A model generated the notes under the pieces. It saw only the letters and a program-made list of their open reading frames with translations. It was not told where the DNA came from and made no database searches. From Caprimulgus europaeus (taxonomy: Eukaryota; Chordata; Aves; Caprimulgiformes; Caprimulgidae): 64,000 nt of DNA. Position numbers and translations under genes: made by a program. The DNA lies in assembly GCA_907165065.1 (NCBI GenBank), contig OU015542.1:434001-498000 (forward strand), in the 5' to 3' direction. Positions 38,201-50,600 of the stretch are shown piece by piece. Positions within the stretch are counted from its first letter, which is position 1. Each line of letters opens with the position of its first letter.

Positions 38201-40410
38201 CAGTGCTTGTCCAGGACATCCTATCACCTCCTTACTCATGTTGTATTGAAGGGTCAGTCAGATGTGGCACCGAGAAGAGACAAGTCCTTGTTGAGGAAGG
38301 AAGGAAGTCCTTGTTGTTGCTGCTCTCCAGGTGAGAGGAGGTGACGCTGGGATGGAGGGGTTTGCTTGAAGCACAATGCTTTTGGGGACCTTGGTGAGAC
38401 CCTGTGCCCATGTCTCCAACAGGAACCCAGCAATAGCATGAGGTGCTCAGCACCCACAGACCTTGCAGCATAGATGGCAGCATTGCCCAAAACTCAGGGA
38501 CAGCCTGAGCCTGTGCCTGCCAGGGTTCTCCATGGGTGACAATACCTATGGCCAGGCTCAGCATGCAGAGGACACCAGCTGCTTCAAGGCACTGGCCTCC
38601 AGCCTGGCCTAAAAATATCCTTCATGTGAGATAGCAGCGACCCGCTGCTCTCACTTCCAGACACCCAGGGGCTGGCCAGCACCATCCTGACTGGCTCTGG
38701 TAGCATCCTTGTTCTTCAGCTGGCCTTGTGCTCTTTCTAATGGGGTATCCAGTGCCAAGGTGGGCTCAACATCCTGACAGACACACTTTTCATGTGAGGT
38801 TGAGAGTGTCCCTTGGGGATGGCCAGGCCAGAGGAAAGCCTGCCTAGATCCCTGTCTGCTGTCTGGCAGCAGTAGCCCCTTGTGCTGGCAGAGGAACCCT
38901 GCAGACCATCTCTAGGACTCCTCCTCCCACACAAACCCCACTCCATTCCCCAACAGCTAGAAATTGTCTCAGCCCTGCTGTAGGAGGTTTAGTAATGTCC
39001 TTTCCAAAACACATTAGTGTTAACTCTGGTAATTGGATATTCTCATTATCCATATAAATTCCAGTCCCACCAGGGTTCTGCGCAGTGGATGTGCAAATCC
39101 AACTTTACAATCCACTGCTCTGGCATTTCTGGGTTGTGCTCAGCATGATTTAAGTGAAGAACAGTAGTGGTTGATGTCTGCAAAGGCATCTAATTGTGCT
39201 GGGAATTTAAACCAAACCACTAAGACACATCACTTTGAAAAGTAGCTTCTCTGGGAAGGAAAAGGCTTTTCAGATAGAATTTCACAGAGTGAATATAAAG
39301 TCAATTTGACTGTAAGCTCCTTGGGAGAGAGAATATCTGTTCCTCAGGTTCGTGCAGCTCACAGCAGCGTTGCCTGGATCCAAGCAGCACGGCCATTTAA
39401 TGGGCTTGTGACTGCCGCTGGTGGAACATCACCCTCCCAGCTCATTTCCTAGAAATGACTTAAATAGCCAAATCATTTGCAGTCCTTGGCCAGCTAAGGC
39501 CTGAATGTACCTCCTCATATTTGCTCTTGGATGTGAATCAGTCCCCGATGTATCTTGTTCTTGAATGGGAAAGCATTTGGAAATTCCCCGTGTTGTGAGA
39601 CCAAGCCAAGAAATGTGGAGCTAATATAGACGACAGAGAGAAGGAGCTGGAAGACTCGACATGGCTGGGCTGTTACCACTATGCTGGCAGATGGAAAGGA
39701 AGGGGCAGTGACAACTCAAAAGAGATCAGAGCACTCTGGATCTGCTTTTCACTAAAAAGTGTTTTTTTTATTCATAAACAGAAAAATCTTAAAAATACCC
39801 AAATGCACTTTATTGTGGTTGGAGATTTTTCAGATGCAGGTATTTGTTTTCAGTAAGAAATTATCATCAGCTATGAAAAAGGGGAGAAATGAGAAAGGGA
39901 GATCACAGGGTTTTTTCCAGTCTAATTTTTGAATCAGCTCCAGAAAGCATGTCTTCACTAAAACAAATTGATGCAGGATATGTTTGTGTGGCTATTTTGA
40001 AATAGCTGTAATTTCCCTCCTCCTGTTTATAAAAGCCTCAGAACATGATTGGGGAACAAAACCAATAAGGAGCAATTCTAGCCAGTTCCCTCATTTATGG
40101 GATGAATCTCATACTGTGAATAATGAAGAGTGAACAGCTGAAGTAAATAGTTCACAATCAATCTGCCTTGCCTGGTGCAGCAGATGCAATCAAACTAGGT
40201 GCAGTATAATACAGCTGCATGCAAGGTCACTGTCCAGAAACAAAGAACATAGTTTGCATCTTGGAAAGCATGGAAGGAGTGAGGCTCATGCTGGAGACCA
40301 AGGTAATTGGCAGTGTCGTGGTTATGAAGATGGATATGATCCAGAACGGATGAACAGCACACTGTCAAATGAAAGGCAAAGGTGCTTTGCACTGGACAGA
40401 GAGCAAGAGG

Positions 40411-40500
40411 AGATGACACACTGCTACCAAAAAACCTAAGGAAAAGTACAAGACTGAAAGCCATGGCATTGCCACCTGCAGAGGGTGAGCTCTTGGGAAA
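40411..40500 (+). repeat. 90-bp dispersed repeat, copy 1
   Basis: This interval and 41381-41470 align without gaps over 90 bases with about 82 identities by my hand count. It starts agat(g/c)a(c/t)acactgctacc and ends gtgagctcttgggaaa. I do not recognise the family. This copy has no matching direct repeats at its edges and may be the source copy. A 181-codon minus frame across 40195-40740 includes it but shows no domain. Confidence 0.85.
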
Positions 40501-41361
40501 CCTCAGGCAATGGAAGACATTGGTCTTCAGTTGCTTGGCCACCGTGTGCCAACACAAGACTAAACCTTGGCCTTTGATATGTGAAGAAGCCTTATGCCAA
40601 CCAAGGTTTGCCCAATGGTAGGTGAGTTTGGTGTCTTGGGTGTCCCTCTGAAAATCCAAAGCACATTGACTCAAGCAGTAGAAAACAACTGACACGATCT
40701 GAATGCTCCTGAGAAGCAGCTTTTCTACACTTGGAAGCAAGATTTACACTGTTCAGCCAGAATGAGGAGATTAAATGGATCAAGCTGGGGAAATGGGAGT
40801 GCTACTCTTCAGGCAGGGTGGTGGTGCTGCAGCCAGTCCACCTTGCTCCCACACTGCCTCACTGATGCTGCTGCGAGACTCCTAGCTGCTGAACACCTCA
40901 GAGAGGACACCATGGCGATTCAGAAATCAATTCAGAACAAGCCCTGGAAGTGTCCTGGATGAAGCCAGAGTACCTGCTATGGCCTTTCAGCTGGCTTTAT
41001 CTGGCTGGGTGGGCAGGATAGGAGTTGTTTCTGGGCATATTGCACTCTTGGCCACTGTATCCCCCAGCAAATCCAAGACTTCTACCCATTTCTTTGCCCC
41101 ATCCCTGAGCCTGGAAAGAAGTGACCTGGCTGAGGCCCAGAGTTTGGGCTGGAAGAGTGTGGAGCTGCTGACTCTGTGTGGCAGGAGGCTGATGGACCTA
41201 AAGGAGTCAGCTGAAAGGGATGCATGGCTCAATAAAGCAAGCTAGGACGTAAAGAGAGAGTGGGCAGAGATAGAAAAGGAGAAGAGGAACATCTGCTGTC
41301 TTTGAGAAGGAGAGGGGGAAGCAGGCAAGGAAGGCATGGGGAGCAGGGATATAGTTGTTGA

Positions 41362-41381
41362 AGAGTGGGGAATGGGCAGGA
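41362..41381 (+). repeat. 20-bp direct repeat, left
   Basis: AGAGTGGGGAATGGGCAGGA, identical to 41470-41489. The pair brackets the second copy of the 90-bp repeat in the manner of a target-site duplication; its last base is shared with the insert. Confidence 0.85.
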
Positions 41382-41470
41382 GATCATACACTGCTACCAG
41401 AAAAACTAAGGAAAGGTACAAGATTCAAAGCCATGGCATTACCACCTGCAGAGGGTGAGCTCTTGGGAAA
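41381..41470 (+). repeat. 90-bp dispersed repeat, copy 2
   Basis: About 91% identical to 40411-40500, exactly 970 bp downstream and in the same orientation. It lies between perfect 20-bp direct repeats, with one shared base at each junction, which suggests that it was inserted here with duplication of the target rather than being one end of a larger tandem duplication. There is no poly(A) tail. Confidence 0.85.
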
Positions 41471-41489
41471 GAGTGGGGAATGGGCAGGA
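41470..41489 (+). repeat. 20-bp direct repeat, right
   Basis: Identical to 41362-41381. See the second 90-bp copy between them. Confidence 0.85.
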
Positions 41490-43984
41490 CAGGGCTCCTG
41501 GCAGATTCCAGATCCATTCATGCCCCAGTGCACCCAGGGCTTCTCTTGGCCCAGAGGAAGGAGCAAAGGGAAAGGTCTGGATATAGTATGGCCTGGGGAC
41601 TGTCTGACATCAGACACCAGTATTGATCTTGCCAGTGTCCTTATGCTTCCTCTGTGGAGCTACAGCCCCCCTGGGAAAGCAGAATGCAGCAGGAAGGGTG
41701 TTTCTGGAAATGCAGCCACTGAATGCAGGTACTCACTGGTCTTTTATAAAATAAGTGTTTGCACAGCACTCAGTTTTGGATGTGCACATCCTTGGGAAAA
41801 AAAGCAAACAAAACACAACAAACCAACATATTCTCTTCAGGCAAGTCACCAGTCTTTAATACTCTGAATTTGTGTGCTGATGACTTGCAGCCCTGGCTCT
41901 AAGCAGTGTTCACACACTTACAGAGCACAAAGAGTTAAGCCCTGCAAGTCTCAGATCAAGAAGCATCTGGCTGACATTCCCTTTCCTAGGAATATTATAG
42001 ATTCTTGGCAGCAAGCTAGTAAACCAATCAGCAGTAATTAGCAACTTTTGAGGAATGAACTATCTGGTGGCATTCAAGTAGTAGAACATCTTGCCTGAGC
42101 GAAATGAAGTGTGAAAGAGCGCTGCAGTGAGGTGGGTCTATTGCTATGGTGCTCTCTTTGGAGGCCCCCTATCTCCAAGCCTGCTGAGAGGAGGAAGCCT
42201 GGGCTGATGGTCCAGCCTGCACACATGGCTTCTTGAACAAACTGTCTCCTCTGCCTTTCTTTCCAAGCTGTGCTTACAGCAGGGTGCAGTACTGCCCTGA
42301 ATGATGAAGGATGCTCCTTTGGGGCACATTGAGGCACAGGGCTGGCTCGGATTTTGATCTATTACTAAAATGGTTCTACTTCCTTTTTGCTTTGTGGAAT
42401 GGCTAAATTTTTAACAGAAATACCTCAATCAAAATGTAAAGTCAACAGTTCTAGGACTGCCCACTGACACCTTCATTTTCCTGCCAACAAACCAAAATCT
42501 TCACTTTCTGTGCTCCCATGTGCCCTCAGGGTGGTTGCTCCTCTCCAGCACATACCAGGTTACACCAGGGAAATGATGCTATCATACCATGGGGACAACT
42601 CTTCTGCCCCTCAGCTGAGATGCTTCTCCATCAGTCTTCTAGAGCTGGGCCTATCACAAGAAAGGAGTAAAACCAGTCCTTGTTTGTTATGATGGCTTCA
42701 TTGCAGCTGCATTAGGCAGTGTCCAGAAAGTTATGGCTGCAGCAGACTCATGGGCCGTGTCTGGCTCCATGCACATGGTGGTCTGGGGAATTTGGAGTCA
42801 AGAGCAGTCAAGGCTGCTGAGATCAACAGGGGCAAGGAGCAACTGGCTGTTTACAGTAAAGAAAGTAGCAACTGCAAAAAATTAAAAGGCAAAGGACGGC
42901 TGGGGAAAAGAGAGAGTCTGGGAGACTGAAACATCACCTGGAAATACTCAGCCTCTGCAGCAAGGTGGCTGCTCTCTGGCACTGGGGGCTGCAAAGGTTC
43001 AGCCTTGTACCTGTCCTGCAGCCACAGTGGCTGGGCTGTGTGGGGCCTTTGTGGCTCTCACCAGCACAGGGAAAGGGACAGGCTGAACTGGCCAGTCTGT
43101 GCCCCCACCCCAGCAGTAAAAATTGCCATTGGAAAAAACACTGGGACACGCATATTCGGATTTGGGTCAAAAGATTTTTGTGAAAATGAACCATTCTGGA
43201 GAAACGTAGATTTTTTTTTTCCTGTGGAGGAAAAAATATGCCAAGATATAGTTCACAGAACCAATGAACCACCCCTGACACCCCATCCCAGGCACTGGCC
43301 TGAGAAAGGGAAGCAGGACACCTTAGCAAAGTTTCTGCTACCTGTGCACCAGCACTGCTCCCTTCCAGAGCCACAAATCTAGCTGGAAATGCAACTGCCA
43401 ACCCCACGGCTTCTCTGTCTGCTGACCTGCTTCTCACAGTGCAGTGTCCATGTGGAGTCTGATGGGTTTAGCAAAGTATGTTCAGTCAGAGCTGTGAGAA
43501 GTGGTGGAGAAGAGACCCCTCAGGATGGGAATATGAAGCATATGGCTGGCATACTGCGACATATTGCTGACAGACCTGTGCTTACAGGTCCATTAGTCTC
43601 AATTAAAGTGGATTGGAATATTTAGCACACGTGCAAGTAAAAGTGACTGGAAATGGTGTGTGGGGGCTCATCAGCATGGCTACAGGAGCCAACAAGAAGT
43701 GCTAGTGTAGCATGAAACATCATGGCTGGGGGGAGGAGGGTGATGCTGCAAGACCACTGCTGTCAGGGCACCCTTGGAGCTTTTGCATGTTGGTGTGGCT
43801 CTTGTGCATCAACCTCTTGAGGCTCATCTTGAAGTAAATGCTGTACACAAAGGAGCACAGTGAGGTTGGCTACCTAGGGTTGGGTCTGAGCAAGCAAGCA
43901 GGTCTGTCCAGCCTGGAGCCCTGAGCCCAGCAAGCAGCAGCACTGCCAAGGACATTCAGGTAAGAATGGGCAACTTTCTGAATT
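41490..43984. other. Unique noncoding sequence, no gene seen
   Basis: No gene is recognised. A 170-codon plus frame (41355-41867) runs through the 90-bp repeat and direct repeats and so is not a conserved gene. The minus frame at 42934-43437 (167 codons) has no domain. T/G-rich and A-rich short tracts lie near 43210-43220 and 41797-41820. Confidence 0.4.
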
Positions 43985-43989
43985 CTGTG

Positions 43990-44608
43990 TGTCTTGGTTT
44001 TGCTAGGATAGAGTTAATTTTCTTCTCAGTAGTCAGAAGAGCTGTGTTTTAGTTTCGGCAGAACTTGTTATGAGAAGAACATTGATAAAAGTATTGATGT
44101 TATCAGTTGCTGCTGGAGCTCAAGGCCATCGTGTTTGGCTGGCTCATAGCTGAATTAGGACTGAGAGGGAGAAGCGCAGTGAATAGCAAACCCCAAACTG
44201 GCATTTGGCTCTGCCAATGAAATATTCCAGGTCATGTCACGTCGTGTTCAGTACATTAACCAGGATTGACTGGAAGATGAGGGGTTTGCTCTCCTGGGAC
44301 TGCAGTTTGGGTTTGGGGACTGTCTCTGCTCCAGGATCGCTGGCTGGCACAGGCTGGACATCGGTCCGTGTGTGGTGAGCAACTGCACTGGGCATCACTC
44401 ATTTGTGTATTCTGTTATCACTGTTGTTATCATTATCACTTTGTTTTAGTTAGCAAATAGTTTTTATCTCAACCCGTGAGTTTCTTTGACCTTTTCTTTC
44501 CAAGTCTCTCCCCTACTCCCTGGGAGAGTGGAGGTGGAGGGTGAGAGAGCAGGCTGTGTTTGGCTGCAAGCTGCAAGCCAAAAGGGTGAATCCACCCAAA
44601 CCACCACA
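43990..44608 (+). mobile_element. Solo LTR, ERVL-like, plus strand, mosaic
   Basis: Begins TGTCTTGGTTTTGCTAGG and ends GAATCCACCCAAACCACCACA with CTGTG at 43985-43989 and CTGTG at 44609-44613, a perfect 5-bp target-site duplication, so both ends are exact. The first ~350 bases follow the LTR at 23185 (about 5 differences in the first 60), while the rest follows the LTR at 8436. The R region is marked by 'tattctgttatcactgtt' and 'tatctcaacc'. No retroviral genes adjoin it. The 90-residue frames inside it are by-products. Confidence 0.93.
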
Positions 44609-44613
44609 CTGTG

Positions 44614-47600
44614 TAGAGGAGATGCGTTTCACATATTTCAGCCCACCTTGCTCTTGCATGCAGGCTGTCAGCTCTCCTTACTTGGAAGCCACAGACCTGC
44701 ACCTGGCAGCAGCTCACAAGTTTCCATTCAGCCTGTCTCCATAACTGTGGTCTCTACACAGCCACAACTTTGATGTTTGCAAAGCACCTCAGAGAAAAGG
44801 TGACACAGCGACGGTAGCTGATCCCACTGACAGGGAGGGTGGGACAAGGCTGTGCCTTGCCAAGGACATGTGGAAGAGTCTCCCCCCAAGAGGAGAGATG
44901 AGGCCAGACCCAGCAAAGACCTCAGCCAGGAAACCATCATTAAGAGTGCCCTCATGGAAATGCAGACATGCTGTGAGCCCTGCTTAATTCCCTGCTTTGT
45001 TTAATTGCCTCTGTGGGACGTTGTGAGAAAAAGAAAAACAAATGCTAAAATATGCAGTGGGGTGAGGATGACAGTTGCTACTTCTGCTGTGATTATGCAG
45101 TTAGAGAGAGATCAGAGAGCATGGCCACAGGCTGTCTATCTCCCCACCCCAGTGGAGAAGTGAGGCTAAAGGCTTGGTCCTCTTCAAAACCAACTACAAA
45201 GTTAATTTCTTGAACTGTGTTTCCCCTCTATATTATTTCTTTGTACAAACACACCTGTGGAGAAGTAAAGGAGGAAAGATGCAGGCATGTGCACAAAATC
45301 ATAAACTAATCAAACTTTTCCTCCAAAAGCTGGAAAGAGAAAGAAAGTTACTGTGATGTTTGTTTTCAAATGCTTCACACACATACAGATATGAAGGAGG
45401 TGGAAATCAAGAAGTATCTGGAAAAATTACATTTCTTTCTTAAATTTCTAATGAACCAAAGACTTGACTCAAGCTGTTCCCTATGCACTACACAACAGTT
45501 CTAGCTGAGATGAACTGCTTCCTAGGAACTGCCTTTGTTACTGCATCAAAATGCTCAAAATGGACCCTAGACACACCTTTGGTGGTCCTTGTGTTCCCAG
45601 TGTGCCACCTTGGCTCAGGGAGCTTGAACCACCCTTCTCAGGACCCAGGAGGACTCAGCCTGTGGATGAGGAGGCAGGAACAGCTAAACAGGGCTGAGAC
45701 AGGGCAGCGTTTGGATGCCTGCCTGCAGGCCACACAGCAGCCACCATAATCTCCATGCACAGCGAGTGTGAACATGTGTGCATGCACACAGAGCATGGAA
45801 TGACCTCTCCTGAAGGTTAAGTGTCCTTCAAGCAGATGTTCCCTGAAACCATTAATGGTGATGCTGGGCTTCTGGATGGTGGCTTATCGGATCTACATGT
45901 GTTACCACTTTGTTTAATAGCAAAATGAGTAGCGAAATGATCATATTTGATGCAGGTAAAGCAGAAGAGTCTCGGTTTTGGTCATCAAGTGTCTGTTTAT
46001 CATGTGCAGTCTCTGCAGACAAACCACTCATTATGTTTAGATTTAGATGGTAATGAGACATGAAGATAACTGGCCAGAAATTATTTCTAGAACAGGTACT
46101 CAGAAGCCAGAAAACACAGCGTGGACACTTAACCTATCCCCTGAGACACTTTAATGAAGGAAGAGTGTCTGGAGCCCTATTAAATCCATGGAGACAGTAG
46201 TATCTACAGAATCTGAACTGGTTTTATGTTTTCCTTCCTGTTGTTTACAGGCTAAAGGAACAATTTTTATCGATGCATGCAATATGAGTTATTGCACTGC
46301 CTGGATGGCATGTCCCCATAATGTGCTCACTCTGGTGTGACTTCACCCCATGCAGCTGGGCACACAGTGAGTGACTGGCTTAGCTGGGGACACAGCACAC
46401 TCACTCCACCCCCTGTGGGCTCACACACACGGTGTGGACAGGCCAGCCCAGCTGGGCTGTGACTGTGTGACTTGTGTGTCTTCTTTCTCTCAGGTGGCAG
46501 CACTGAGCTCATTGGCATTGAGTCTGGCTTTTATTCATTGGACCCGTGACTGGCATCTGTGATTGCTGGTGCTGAACTGAGGGTAACAGAGTGTGGCGTG
46601 AAGATATGTTGTCCTGTTAAAAACTGAAATAAGATATAATGAAAACATAAGGAAGGTGGAGTAACAAATCAAAATCCCTGAAGAAGCAACATATGGTCTC
46701 TGTCCCTGAACACACATGGAAATGCTGCAGTTACAGCCTCGAGAGAGGGATCCGAGGGATCTCCAGCCCCCTTAGATGGCTTGTTGAAGACTTTTCTGTG
46801 TCTTTCTTTTTGAATGGAGTGTGAAAAGCTGAGTGAATAATGGGTAAGGGGTTGCTTGGATATTTATTAGCTTTAAAAGGGAGCTTCTGATGAGCCCATC
46901 TTCGTGAGTCCTTCACAGATGTTCTCTGCAAGCGGTCGAGCATGCTGGATTTACATAAAACAGGAAAAAAAAATTGTTCCTGAATAATTTTATAAGACAA
47001 AACCCTGAATGTGGTTCACTCCTGCTCATAGATGTTTGACACTCTTCACAAGAATTTGCATATTCAAATATTTTTTTAAACATCCTGATATTTACAAAGC
47101 AGTTTAATTTGAATGATTGTTCAACTAAAGGCCTCTCTATACATGCCTTGGTTGCTATCTGAGACAATTCTGATTAAGAAGTGCAAGTTATGTATCTAAA
47201 AAAAAAAAGTTAATTCAACTAGGAACCCAAGATACAGTGCAAATAGTTAAATACTTTGAATGTTAACAACAAAAACATGAGTGAAGGAGTCTGGCAAATT
47301 TACCAGCCATTCACCAATTCACAGAAAAAGTGAATTACTAAAAGGTTATTGCTGTAATGGCTAAATCAAACAACGCTCTTTGTAAAAGCACATTCTTCAC
47401 TCAGATGCTACAGTGTCCACCAGACCAATTTCAGGCCTTACACTGTACTCTAAAGCCTGCACTTGACATTGCAATCACAAAACATTGGATTTCATCAAAG
47501 ATCTGTGTAGGGAAGCTGGCATGCAGGGTGCCAGGCTATGAATTTACAGTGCATTAGTCATGGCACATTAAATCTCTGTGTGCATAGGGGGATTGGGATT

Positions 47601-47618
47601 CATCTCTGTGAACCCCAG
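44614..47618. other. Unique noncoding sequence, no gene seen
   Basis: No gene or repeat family is recognised. An A-run occurs at about 47200-47210. Open frames are all under 100 codons and featureless. Confidence 0.45.
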
Positions 47619-47648
47619 TGTAATAGTTTCACTGGGCTGGCCCTTGGC
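47619..47648 (-). mobile_element. LTR stub, about 30 bp
   Basis: TGTAATAGTTTCACTGGG and the following GCTGGCCCTTGG match the end of the LTR at 23185-23213 at 28 of the first 29 bases, then similarity stops abruptly. It is the sense 3' terminus of the same LTR subfamily, the rest presumably deleted. No target-site duplication can be tested because the other end is missing. Confidence 0.7.
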
Positions 47649-50600
47649 TCTCTGAAAAGGATCTGTCTAGATAATCTCCTCCATATGAGGAGTGGCAGAA
47701 ACAGGCATCTCCTGGGGCAGTCCATTCTAACCAGGCAGGTGGTGAAGAAGAGTTTTATGATGAGTTTGAAGGTGATAATCAGCTTGGGTGACGCCTAGTT
47801 GTCCATTAGGACACATCAAAGACACAAGATAAAACTTCTGCTCAAGGTGAAAGGAAGCTGTTCAGAGCTGGAAATGTGAGTCCACTGTGTGTGGCTGCAG
47901 ATCAGGTGTGGGGAAAGAAGAGCCATGAGGAACTTCACAAAGGAATGAAAAAGATCTTCCAAAGGAAAAGCTGTGGGAGCAATCAATAGAGTAGAAGAGA
48001 GCTGGCAGAAGGCAGACCTGGAAGAAGACTGCAGAAGAAGGAGGAAGGAAAGTGATGGGAGAGGGCAGATAGTGTTGCATTTTGTCAACGTCTCCTAGGA
48101 AGAGAAGAGAGCTCTGTGAAGCTGATTAACCCTGTATTTGCTACTGAGCACACACCTGGACAACTCAGCCAAAGCAGAGCAGCCTGTTGAAGCCCCATAA
48201 ATTGAATGTATTGATGAGCCCAGAGTGACACTTCGGCAGGGGAGGGGATAGGAGTGATTAATGATGGTGATGCTCAAAGAGGAGAGCACAGCACCAGAGT
48301 CAGGGACAAAGGAGAGGACAAAGATGATTGACTAGCTCTTCTGGTCAAGCCAGGACAGTGAATTAAATTAAGAGGTGTGGGAGGGCAAGCAGGCTGCCAG
48401 GGGTCTGTTGTGTCCCTTGTGTGGGGCACTGGAGTCTGAGGATGACAAAAGAAGCACCTGAGTCAAAATCAGGCAGGATGGCTCCTGGGGAGGAGCAGAA
48501 GGGAGAGCAGGGAAGTCAAGCAGAGAGCTGGAGAAGAAATGGGAGGAAGAAGAGGAAAAGACTGTAATCAAGAAAGAAAGGTTAATGACAGCAGGGAAAA
48601 ATGTGCTTTCATCCTGCAAGTGAAAGCAATCTGCTCAGAGGTTGCAGAGATCCCTGCTCCTTCATGCCCTGCTGCTGTATGCTGCAGAGTGGGGTCCGTG
48701 CTAACGAGGAGACAGGGATGCATTCAGGGAATCTGGCACCTTCTGTGTCCCCATTGCACTGTCAGAAACTTCTAGAAGTGTCCCATGGCGCTCGTTTGGG
48801 CGGTGAAGTGGAAATGTATGGTCTTGCCTTTCAGCTCTAGGAGGAGAGAACTGAGCAATGCAAAGAGGACACAGATTCCCATGAGCCCTGAATCCTGGGT
48901 GTCAACCTGAAAAGCTGAGTGGAACCTGACTGACATGTGTCCTGGCCCTCTAGATGTACATGCAGTGCATAGGATGGCCCCATTCACATGAAAAGTCACT
49001 CCACTCTCCTCACACCAAAGACAGCAAGGGCACATGGGATGTGCAGGGTGGCGGCAAGGTCTCCTGTGCGTCCCGGGATGTGAAAATGTAGCGTGAAATC
49101 AGGTTCATGGGCATAATTTCCTCACTCTCAGGATGTCTTGTCTGCTCAGTGCTTGCTCACATCAGGGAACTGGCAGTGGAGAAGACAGATGCTTCCCTGC
49201 TGAAGCACCTCCAACGGGCTCTGCGTTTTTTCTGCAACAACACAAGTGAAGAGGGGGATGTGGGTACTGACCACGTTCAGGGCACTGCTGGCAGTTCCTG
49301 CAGTGCCTCATGAAAAGAGGTTCTCCTGCACAGTTACAGTTTCTTTCCTGTCTGATTTTTCACATCTTTCCTTTTATATATCACTTCATCATCCACACAG
49401 GGAAGAAGTGCTCCAGGACCCTTCAGCAGCGTGAGCTCAGGCCCACACACCTCTGCATCCAGTGACACGGGGACATTTCATCCACCCAGTGCTGTTATTC
49501 AGTGAAACTCTTTGTTTCACCGTGATAAATGGGGCAGGCAGGGAATCGATTTCCTTCTCCTGCCTGCAAGGCGTCAGAGGGCTGCTTTCACCAGGAGGCC
49601 TTCTCTCTGCCTCAGTGCTCAGATTAACTTATTAGGAGTTAATTAATCAGGCCCATTGATTTGCTGTCACATTGCTGGATGTTTAGTCTGCTCTGGGGTC
49701 GGAAGGTCATATCAGAGTAGTTCCTTCTGTCCTCTGCTGTGTGATGCCTGTCTTCACCAAGAGAGGCTGAGCAGCAAGGAGGAACAGGAAGAAGAGGAAG
49801 ATGAAGGTTGGCCTGTTTGCCAAATATCACAGTCAACAGGAGACTGGAAATACAGCTGCCTTCCCCCAGGCATGGTGTTTGTGAGGGATGAGGATCGCTT
49901 CCGCAACTCCCCTCTTCCAGAACATAGGAGGGAGACGAGACAGGGCACAGTCAGTTGGTGACTTGGGTTTTCAGCCCAGCAGACTCCCACTCACTGCTGC
50001 CCAGGGGTCTCTGATGATGTTCACGGTCACAGAAAGCTGCTGTGGCCCAGGTGGGACCTTGCCTACTAACGGGTTACTTGCTTAAACAAGTATCCATGAG
50101 GCAATGAGCAGTTGGGTTTAAAGTGTAAAGATTTCAGGGAATCAACATTGCACAACAGGAATGAATGTATCCATCACAAAAAATCAGGGAAAAGCTACAT
50201 AAAAAGAAATGGATCACCCTCAGTGGAGGTGGAATGCGATTTTGAGGCCAGCGACCCCAGACCTTGTAAGGTAACTGATGAGATTTTTAAAGCGCTTATG
50301 TGATCAACATCTCACATGGGGAGGGAGATTTCTGACAGTAGAGGGCTCTTCAGTTGCATAGAAAATGATCTAATTTAGTGTCCAGGGTCGAGAAGCAAGA
50401 CATAGAAAACCTGCAGAATTTTTTAAAAGTGAGGGTTTAACTTGTCTTGAGAAGTGGCCAATTCCTCCCTTCTTGTGACAGTTTCCTGGAAAGAAGAAAT
50501 GTGTGGAAGACAAGATCTGGATGAAGACCTTGCCCTCTGTTACACAGTCTGAGCTTCCCGACTGTGACCCTGCAGATCTGTGGACCTGAGCTGGACTGAG

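Larger units (their letters stand above)
26905..40410. other. Long unique noncoding stretch, no gene recognised
   Basis: Over 13 kb with no recognised gene or interspersed repeat. Open frames of 100-130 codons occur on both strands (2906-codon-scale coding is absent) with no domain, signal peptide or codon bias that I can see. Items noted inside: an A-rich simple repeat at 27592-27643, paired hairpins at 32167-32204, a CTCF-like core (GCACCAGGGGTGGCAC) near 30354, and A/T-rich, possibly conserved sequence at about 36255-36385. Exons of a large spliced gene or conserved enhancers cannot be excluded by eye. Confidence 0.35.

Noticed and set aside
40195-40740. 181-codon minus-strand frame through the 90-bp repeat
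   Set aside because: No known domain; the part over the 90-bp repeat is matched by an unrelated context at 41.4 kb, arguing against a conserved protein.
49656-49961. Glu-rich frame that looks like a nuclear acidic protein exon
   Set aside because: The acidic run comes from a purine GAAGAGGAAG tract; no matching splice donor and no recognisable flanking sequence.
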